Source: Calliphora vicina
Taxonomy: Eukaryota > Arthropoda > Insecta > Diptera > Calliphoridae
Assembly (NCBI RefSeq): GCF_958450345.1
Contig: NC_088780.1
Location: forward strand, 157,648,726 to 157,712,725
Direction of reading: 5' to 3'
DNA length: 64,000 bases
Part shown: piece after piece, positions 56,551-64,000 of the stretch
Numbering within the stretch: position 1 is the first letter of the stretch
How the letters are laid out: every line of letters begins with the position of its first letter
Notes under the pieces: model-generated
Told to the model about the DNA's origin: nothing
Seen by the model: the letters and a program-made list of their open reading frames with translations, nothing else
The model's database searches: none
Translations under genes and position numbers: made by a program

Positions 56551-56815
56551 TAGTCACGGTCCACACTGTGCAACATTTGCTGCAAAACATTTTTAAATTC
56601 TCTTTTGAAACTGCATTCGTGTCCACACAGTGAAGTTTTTGCTTTTCAGTTTTTGACATTTCTGTACAGTACGAATACGAACGAATAAATGCGGATGACA
56701 TACTCAACAAAAATTTCATGTACATGAAACAAAGTTCCCTTTTTCATTCCTCTGTCTCCTTTCATCCACAAACTCAAATGTTTTGCAGCAAATGTTTCAC
56801 AGTGTGGACCGGGAC
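56551..56815. mobile_element. MITE in DD37E element X
   Basis: Ends GTCACGGTCCACACTGTG and CACAGTGTGGACCGGGAC are inverted; homology continues inward (AACATTTGCTGCAAAACATT). It splits RLLTFL from SVFLFL-like transposase codons. The duplication is probably TA but is ambiguous by one base. About 265 bp. Confidence 0.75.
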
Positions 56816-56933
56816 TTAAGAACGTTAAAAGCCGTTTTTTTAGATACTCCTTAATATATATTTCTATGTTTATAGTGTCACAAATTATTGGTTTCCACAC
56901 AAGAAACTTCTTGGGGAATTATGTTAGTTTTTT

Positions 56934-57639
56934 TATACCCTTCACCTTCGTGAGAAGGGTATATATAAGTTTGTCATTCCTTTTGTAATTTCTACATTTT
57001 TCATTTCCGACCCTATAAAGTATATATATTCTGGATCCTTATAGATAGCGGAGTCGATTAAGCCATGTCCGTCTGTCTGTCTGTCTGTCTGTCCGCCTGT
57101 CTGTTGAAATCAATTATCTGAAGACCCCTGATATCTTCGGGATCCAAATCTTCAATAATTCTGTCAGACATGCTTTCGAGCAGTTTGCTATTTAAAATCA
57201 GCAAAATCGGTCCACAAATGGCTGAGATATGAGGAAAAAACCAGGACAACCTCGATTTTTGACCTAAATCTGGATTACTAAGTCATTAATATAGACAATA
57301 TGGATATCTGATGATAGATATTTCAAAGACCTTTGGAACGACGTATATAAGACCATAGTAAGTTCGACCTACAATGGGTCAAAATCGGAAAAAATATTTT
57401 TTAACCCGAATTTTTTTTCAACAAAAAAAATTTTAAATTTAAAAAAAGCAATTTGAAAATTTTTTTTAACAAAATTTTAAAATTTAAAAAAAACAATTTG
57501 AATTATTTTTTTTTCCAAAAAAACTGAAAAAAAAAATTTGTTCACTTAAAAATATTTAAATGTTTTATTTTGAAGTATAATTTGGTGAAGGCTATATAAG
57601 ATTCGGCACAGACGAATATAGCTCTCTTACTTGTTTTTG
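56934..57639 (+). repeat. complete mini-me-like family A copy in element X
   Basis: TATACCCTTCACCTTCGTGA at the start forms a hairpin with AGAAGGGTATA. Then TTTCCGACCCTATAAAGTAT, (GTCT)n at about 57,065-57,095, ATGGCTGAGATATGAGG, and the end with the hairpin ATTCGGCACAGACGAAT and CTCTTACTTGTTTTT. The conserved core followed by a GTCY tract is the layout described for dipteran mini-me elements. Not coding. Confidence 0.88.
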
Positions 57640-58227
57640 TCCGTTATTGTTCTTTAACATTACCTCGTCCATCAGCCACGTAAAAATCTTGACCTGGAAG
57701 TTGTGAAAAGTCTGCCAGTACATAAATTTCATTATCTATCACACAACAGGTGTATTTTTTTTATAAAATATTTAGGCTCGTTCTTTTGCTTCTAAGTTTT
57801 TACTCGCAATGCGATCTGGTACTTTCTGAACTTTATACGACTCTAGAATCAGAGCATTTAACTTTACCAGCTGGCTTTCTGACAGAAGTGTTCGGTGCTC
57901 TTCGAAACAGTTGATCGACTTCTTGCTTTATCAATATCTGTTAGACCTTTTTTTCATCCTAATCCAGGCTTTGTTTTAATATTTAGGCCTTCCTTATATT
58001 GTTTAATGGCTTTTGAAACAGTGTGACGATGAACCTTCAGATCTTTTTCTATTTTTTGAAAGTTCATATTCACCCTTATAGTGGCTGTCCATTTTTACCG
58101 AACTAACAGTTGAAAATTAAAGATTTTAAAAAGCTAACGTGATTAAAAAAATTATAATTTGTTGAACCTAGGATAAGTTTTGGCTGGAATAGAGTGTATA
58201 GTTTTTTTCTGATTCACTCTTTATACT

Positions 58228-58858
58228 GTTCTATCAATACTACAATGGAGTGTATTCAGATTCGTTTTTCCAGAATCGATTGGTCAGTGAATAGCACAAT
58301 ATATTGCTGAAATAATTTGTTCATTAAGAAAGCTTGTCTGTCACTTACAATATCGAAATGTATAAGTCTATCCTCATTTTCATATAATTGAACCGCAACT
58401 CAGTGTCTTTACATGTCTTTACCTTAACTTATTAAATAGTAATTTAATTTATTTTCCTATGAGTACATTTTTGTTGTAAGTGGCATTTAAATTTTCACTG
58501 GAATAAGGTGTTAACATCAGTTTTTGACATTTCATTACATTAACTTAATTAAACATAAGTAATGACACAATACTTATGTATGCATAAAGCTTTTCGGTTG
58601 CTGAGTTTATCACCTGGTTGAATCCATAAAGTTGACAACTTAAATATTTTTGATATAACAGAAATAATGGTGTGACTAACCCATTTGATATACAACAATT
58701 TTATTAAGAAAATATTAGGGTTAGAATTAATGCCAAAACCACTCAGACACATATATTTATTTACTATAAAATGCATAAACTATAAATAAATTCTTAGAAA
58801 ATAAATTTAACAGAAGACTTGAAATGTAAAGCAATTTATATTTATATACATACTTATT
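58228..58858. other. AT-rich DNA, nothing seen
   Basis: No supported feature. Confidence 0.5.
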
Positions 58859-59134
58859 TGTGGACTTTTGACAAAACAACTTAAGTGTAATTTTAAAATT
58901 GTTCAGCTCTTCTAGTTCTTCTCAAAAATATAAGTTTCATTCCATGAGCAAACAAAAATATTTGATTTGTAAACTAGTGTAATTATTTTATTATTTGTCC
59001 TTGAAGAACATTATTATTTGTCTCGAAATTCTTTAAAATCATATAATAAAATAATTTTCGATCAATTCAACAATTTGTGTGCACTCCTGAAACATTTTAA
59101 AATTACACTTAAGTTGTTTTGTCAAAAGTCCACA
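58859..59134. mobile_element. MITE with 40-bp perfect inverted ends
   Basis: TGTGGACTTTTGACAAAACA and the next 20 bases (58,859-58,898) are repeated exactly inverted at 59,095-59,134. 276 bp. The target duplication is unclear (the flanking 8-mers match about 6 of 8 if shifted by one base). It carries the block shared with 6,278-6,331. Identical ends suggest a young insertion. Confidence 0.8.
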
Positions 59135-59817
59135 CATATGTATATGAATGTTTATATATTATAGTTATCTTTATATTTATTGTGGGTAAATGTGAATGTT
59201 TATTTATATATTTTCAACTTGATAGTAGTACGTATTTGTTTGTTTGGAGACGTAGTTATTATTAATTAATTTAATATGTTTGGCTTTAATAAAGCTTAAT
59301 GTTTTATCGTTCATAAATCAATGTTTGTTGTGTTTTTTTTTTTTGGAAAATTGCTGCTACTTGTTCTAGAAGTAGCAGCCATGTATAGTTGAACCACAAC
59401 AACAATAGCCTGTTGTTGTTGTTATTTTTGTGGCATTAATCCATACAAAAAATGTTGGTAAACAAGAAATAAATAATTGCTGTATTAAAGTTCTTCAGTG
59501 ATGTTTCAACACAAACACACACAATTATAAATAAATATTTCTTTTGGTATAAAGTTGCTTCTTTATCCTCTCCCTTTTACTCTCTGCTTATATTATGTAT
59601 TCATTGATTATAGTCATGCAAAGCTTGATACGATCGTACTTTTTCTGATACTATTTCATGTTCAAAGGTACCATGGTACTGCTGGTATCATATGCTCAAT
59701 ATATCAATGCTTATATATGTATTCTGGTTGCGATATATTTTCCTAAAAGTCTTTTTCTTTTCGATATCAAATATGTTCCAATTTCTAATGATTTTCCACA
59801 ATTATACTGTCATTTCA
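59135..59817. other. AT-rich DNA with two small hairpins
   Basis: GCTGCTACTTGTTCTAGAAG continuing to TAGCAGC (59,352-59,378) is a 10-bp stem hairpin. ACAACAACAATAGCCTGTTG continuing to TTGTTGTT follows. No gene. Confidence 0.5.
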
Positions 59818-61357
59818 CTAAAGAGAGTTTATAACTGGAAGCAATTTTCTTTTTATAGATACAGTATTATTATATATCTTCAATTCTCTTTTAACAATAT
59901 CCCAATATCTCTCCACTGACCTTAGCTCCAGGCAGTTTGTAGGATTTGTCTCTCTTGGTATAAATAACACATTATTGTTCCTGTACCACTCAAGACCTTG
60001 CTTACCATATTGCCGGCATGCCAAATCAGGCCAAAAATAAGTGGACACATTAAGAAGTCTTATGAATGGAAGCATTCTCTTTTGTAAACATTCCTCGATG
60101 CAAATTTCGGTATTTATAGAGCACTTTATAACAAATGTTTGGCTTCTTTTGCCGCAACTGTATATTGCTTGCCATGCCAAGAACTTTATGGGAAAATTGC
60201 TTTTGGGTCCTAATTTTTTCTACAACATTCCCTCCAGCAGCAGCAATATTAAAATACTGACCGGAAGCTGCAAAAAATTTTCCATACTTCAATTTACGTG
60301 CTCTGAGAGTTTTTTTTTAACCTTTTATGTTTTTAAACTTTTTGTACCAAATAGTCCGAGTTCTAAGCTAAACGGACAGCTTTCCTACCGGATGTGTTGG
60401 GAGCTCTTTTGAAAATGTTTTCTATTTACTGGCTATAGAAACATCATGTGGACCATTGCTTCTACATGAACCAGGTTATATATCAACGGACAAGTTCTCG
60501 AGATACGTCACGGTGTTAAAATGTATCAAAGTGGCATCACACATTTAACACATTCGTAAGAAAGGAATAGCAAGAAAAGCTGATACACCACTTTTATAAA
60601 CGTCAGTTTTGAGAAATCTGTATATATCTGTGTTAATTTGGCCTCAGTTTGACGGCAGACCCTTGATTGTTTGGCCAACCAAGTTGGGTTTTGTTAAAAA
60701 TATTTAGTAATTTCAGTACGCACTTTTTTCTTGTCACTCATTTTAATCAGATTAATCGTCCACCAGCCACATGAAAATTTTAACCCAGAAGTTGTGAAGA
60801 GTTTCATCATCCATCCACACAACAGGTGTATTTTTTTTATAAGATTTGACCTTAATTTTCGCTCGTTTTTTTACTTCTAAGTTCTTTACCGCAATCCGAT
60901 CTAAAACTTCCTGAACATTCTACGACTCCAACCATCATTACCTTTGGCTCAGCGCACAAACGAATCAGAGCATTTAACTTTACGAGCTGCTTTTCTGATT
61001 GAAGTGTTCCATGCTCTTCAAAAGAATTGTTCGACTTATCTTGCCTTACCAGTATCTGTTAGACCTTTTTTTTCCTGGTCCAAGTTTTCTTCTTTTTATG
61101 GTTTAATGGCTTTTGAAACAGTGTGACGATGAACTTTCAGATGTTAAGCTATTTTTTGGAAAGTCCATATTTGACTTTTTTGAAAAGTTTTAATCATATT
61201 TTCACGTACTTTTTTTTCGTTGTCCATTTTGACCGAAAGATAATATCTGGCATATTTTTAAAGCTATTGTAATTATAAAAAATAATAATTGGTTGGACCA
61301 AGGATAAGTTTTGGCTGGTGCTTTGTGTATAAGTTTTTACTGACTCACTCTTTATAG
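59818..61357 (-). mobile_element. DD37E element Y, left end lost
   Basis: On the minus strand, a start at 61,227 reads MDNEKKVRENMIKTFQKSQI, then HTVSKAIKP, NTSIRKAARKVKCSDSFV, then after breaks MAWQAIYSCGKRSQTFVIK, SINTEICIEECLQKRMLPFI, YFWPDLACRQYGKQGLEWYR, and NPTNCLELRSVERYWDIVKR. The spacing from D of WPDLA to E of VERYW is 37 residues, hence DD37E. The right terminus (TATAAAGAGTGAGTCAG, minus strand, about 61,355) matches element X; the left terminus is not found. The C-terminal ORF of 120 codons is still open. Confidence 0.82.
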
Positions 61358-61363
61358 ACAATT

Positions 61364-62200
61364 TTGTGTATAACGGTTATTTCTATAGAACATTTTATAT
61401 ATAACAGTTATTATACCCTTCACCTTCGTGAGAAGGGTATATATAAGTTTGTCATTCCGTTTGTAATTTCTACAGTTTTCTTTTCCGACCCTATATAGTA
61501 TATATATTCTGGATCCTTATAGATAGCGGAGTCGATTAAGCCATGTCCGTCTGTCTGTCCGTTGAAATAAATTTTCTGAAGCCCCAGATATCTTCGGGAT
61601 CCAAATTTTCAATAATTCTGTCAGACATGCTTTCGAGAATTTTGCTATTTAGAATCATCAAAATAGGTCCATAAATGGCTGAGATATTGCGAAAAAACCA
61701 ATTTTTGACCTATATCTGGATTACTAAGACATTAATATAGACAATATCTATCTAATGATAGATATTTCAAAGACATTTGCAACGACGTATATAAGACCAT
61801 AGTAAGATGGACCTACAATGGGTCAAAATCGGAAAAAATTGAAAAAAACCAAAAAAAAATTTTAAAATTTAAAAAAAAAAAATTTTAAATTTAAAAAAAA
61901 AAAATTTAAAAAAAAAAAAAAATTAAAAAAAAAATTTAAATTTAAAAAAAAAATATTAAAAAATTTTAAATAACAATCGAAAAACTTTTTTTTCCAAAAA
62001 ATTAAAAAACAACTGGAAAAATTTTGTTTACCTAAAAATATTTAAAATTTTGAAGTATAATTTGGTGAAGGATATATAAGATTCGGCACAGCCGAATATA
62101 GCACTCTTACCTGTTTTTATACAAAGTTGTATTTATAACAGTTATTTCTATAGAACATAATAATTATAACAGTTTTTTCTATTCAGCATTTTATGTATAA
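61364..62200. repeat. short tandem of a 26-30-bp unit split by family A
   Basis: Variants of AACAGTTATTTCTATAGAAC with ATTTTATATAT occur at about 61,370-61,411 and again at about 62,132-62,200, on either side of the family A copy, which therefore inserted into an existing tandem array. Confidence 0.7.
61412..62118 (+). repeat. complete mini-me-like family A copy
   Basis: TATACCCTTCACCTTCGTGA start with AGAAGGGTATA hairpin, TATATATTCTGGATCC core, short GTCTGTCTGTCC tract, long A/T homopolymer section (61,840-61,960) and the terminal hairpin ATTCGGCACAGCCGAAT then CTCTTACCTGTTTTT. Closest relative is the copy at 56,934. Confidence 0.88.
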
Positions 62201-62739
62201 ATCCATTTTAGTACTTTGTGGGTGAAAAAGTACTATTTAAATATTATTTTTAACCGAACAAACATTTTATTTCCCACCCTGATTTATTTATTTTTTGGTT
62301 TGTTCATTCATTCATTTACTTACAGTTTGTCGTCGTATTAAATGCGACAGTTTATTTATGGCATTTAAGAGTGTCACTACTGAAGGACACATACATACAT
62401 TCACCCAATGATTTTATTTATTTATTTATTTATTGACACAAATATATTTGTCAATAAAACATTTCATTGATTATTTAATAACACGCATACAGATGAATAC
62501 ATTCTCAAACACTCACACATAATCATAAATATCCTCAGTTATTTACAATAATAATGTTAACGGCCATAAAGAAGAGAAAGTGTTATTTATCGATACAAAC
62601 AGAACTCGCAAACGCAATCACACGCATATTTCGGAGCATATGTATATGAGTTAACCCAGTAAAATTTTGAAAATTTTTGTCAAAAAATATTCAATCAAAA
62701 AATTTTAAGTTAGCTACTAGCTAATAATATCATATCAAG
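62201..62739. other. AT-rich DNA with a (TTTA)n tract
   Basis: ATTTATTTATTTATTTATTG at about 62,415 is a tetranucleotide microsatellite. Nothing else supported. Confidence 0.55.
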
Positions 62740-63075
62740 ACTTTAATAGTCATATTATGATTACAACAATAATTTCAACAGAATATTCAACAATATTATG
62801 ATCACAGTAACTATTTATATGATTATGCCAACCATAATATCTACCAGTTATGATTCACATGATTGCAGCATTCATAAATATGATTTAATTTATCATGAAT
62901 ACATATGTTTGTGGTCATTATGTTGCTATCATATTATGATGTAATAATTTATCATGAACATGATTGCCATAAATATATAATTAATTACTACAACGATTGC
63001 AGTAATCATTTAAATGGCAAATGACCGCAATATTGTTAAATAGCTTGTAATAAGGCTGCAATAATTGCTGTGATA
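62740..63075. mobile_element. giant palindromic MITE family, decayed copy P3
   Basis: ATGATCACAGTAACTATTTA, CCAACCATAATAT and TATGATTCACATGATTGCAG follow copies P1 and P2 in order, but the outer CACGCAGAG ends are lost and the arms have diverged. Boundaries are approximate. Confidence 0.65.
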
Positions 63076-63857
63076 ATGTTCATCTAAATTTTTTTGGATT
63101 GTCTTAAAAATGCATACTTTTGATATGTTTTTCTAAGCTGTTTTTATATAAACTTTATTTAAGGATTTATCAATCTATAGAGGATTAAAATATACATCTC
63201 TATCTGACATCCATTCCAACTAAAACCACTGTTGGGTATAATTCCATAATATTTGTTTTGCGTTTAAGCAGCATAAGTTTATTTATTTATTGTTATTATT
63301 TTTTTTATTATATTTTTTTTTTGGCTTTTGTTTATACAGGTTATTAACTAAAATATAATTCATAAGCCATTTAATATAGTAGCATTAAATTAAAGCAAGC
63401 CTAAATACAGCAACAACAAAATGCATAATAAAAAGCTCGTAAAACCAACAAATAAATAGACAAACAGACAGACAGACTGTAATACAAAACTCTGACAGAC
63501 ATTTTAAGCTGTGTATGAAAATTGAGATTTAAATGTTAAAAACGATTAAAAGGGCTTTAAAGTTTTTCCAATTTTAATCCCAACTAAAGAGTTTAATTTA
63601 TTATTGCTATTATGCCTATAATATACATAATACGTACATATTTATAATGTTAACTATTAATTATTAGTAATTAGTTTAGTTGATAAATCGATGAGCAGCT
63701 GTCTATAAGGCAACACAAAATAATTTAAATTTTATGGTAATTGAGAAATAATGATTTGTTTTTTTTAGATGAGACTAGAAGGCATACTAAATGTAAATTA
63801 TGTATATAAAATTTATTGGTTAAATTTTAATTTAAACCTAAATTTAGTTTGTAATAT
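63076..63857. other. AT-rich DNA, nothing seen
   Basis: Contains a CAGACAGACAGACTG tetranucleotide-like tract at about 63,463 only. Confidence 0.5.
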
Positions 63858-64000
63858 AAGGGTCTCATTTTGTAACTAAGGAAGGTTACTCTGTTCGAAG
63901 TAGTCAAAAAATTGTTTTAAACAATTATTCAAATTTCTGTGAGTGAAAAAATTCCAAAAAAAAACAAGAAAATATTTTTCATAGTTAAATTAAATTTCAC
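63858..64000 (+). mobile_element. possible start of a TIR element cut by the window edge
   Basis: AGGGTCTCATTTTGTAA at 63,859 equals the inverted end of the small MITE at 37,464-37,592. The partner end would lie beyond the window. Confidence 0.35.

Larger units (their letters stand above)
56148..58227 (-). mobile_element. DD37E (Tc1/mariner superfamily) element X, interrupted twice
   Basis: Inverted ends AGAGTGAGCCAGAAAAAAC (left) and its relative at the right (about 58,200-58,227). The minus strand shows a ruined N-terminus (SYKVQKVPDRIASKNLEAKE), PKKFLVWKPII, TINIEIYIKEYLKKRLLTFL, FWPDLASNHNGK and FEPREPNPSNCPKLR. It is broken by a MITE (56,551-56,815) and a mini-me-like copy (56,934-57,639). 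All frames are shifted; no functional protein. Confidence 0.8.

Noticed and set aside
1..64000. CRISPR array, bacterial operon, rRNA genes or viral integration
   Set aside because: No regularly spaced direct repeats with unique spacers, no ribosome-binding-site gene runs, no rRNA segments and no viral structural or polymerase motifs; all repeats are explained as eukaryotic mobile elements or simple sequence.

Overview
This window is AT-rich, intron-bearing animal DNA, almost certainly from a fly (Diptera, probably a higher fly). The evidence is the content: decayed mariner, Tc1, DD37E, hAT, piggyBac, PIF/Harbinger and Helitron relics, Ty3/gypsy-type solo LTRs, and two families of the TATACCCT...(GTCY)n...hairpin repeat that resembles the dipteran mini-me/DINE-1 class. 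Nothing is bacterial or organellar. No long open reading frame is intact. Most 60-120 codon ORFs are chance openings or shards of transposases.

Only two short pieces look like host coding sequence. One is an exon-like block at 12,932-13,136 (+) ending in CAG|GTATTT. The other is a short terminal exon at 27,138-27,191 (+), which follows a strong polypyrimidine-CAG acceptor and stops after 17 codons. Both imply a phase-0 junction, so I propose they are the last two exons of one plus-strand gene around a 14.0-kb transposon-filled intron. I do not recognise the protein.

Layout. 1-2.7 kb: a minus-strand mariner split by a LINE 3' end and a giant palindromic MITE, then a mini-me-like tail and a hAT MITE. 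5.2-5.9 kb: pseudogene of a multicopy arthropod protein family. 6.4-10 kb: gypsy-type LTRs, one split by a piggyBac-like MITE. 10.7-12.8 kb: second palindromic MITE, a 1.2-kb foldback and a tRNA-headed SINE-like piece. 15.2-19.7 kb: two related hAT elements and a MITE nested in older repeats. 20.6-22.2 kb: a three-level nest (LINE in hAT in mini-me-like). 24.6-26.1 kb: a hAT relic joined to a 171-bp satellite-like array with an inversion. 28-29 kb: a TA-flanked element carrying a MITE. 31.3-35.3 kb: mariner + MITE + solo LTR, part of which was re-copied 2.3 kb away. 36.0-37.7 kb: near-complete Tc1 element. 40.2-43.7 kb: mariner split by a piggyBac derivative, then a 1.4-kb foldback. 46-51 kb: more mariner relics and MITEs. 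54 kb: Harbinger MITE and Helitron end nested in one repeat. 56.1-61.4 kb: two minus-strand DD37E elements invaded by mini-me-like copies. 62.7 kb to the end: a decayed palindromic MITE and AT-rich DNA.

The elements do not form a functional system. Their value is stratigraphic: many insertions have readable target-site duplications, so relative ages can be read directly. I found no convincing new biological system. The best leads are the exon pair, the templated duplication at 34.6-35.3 kb, and the large foldback elements.
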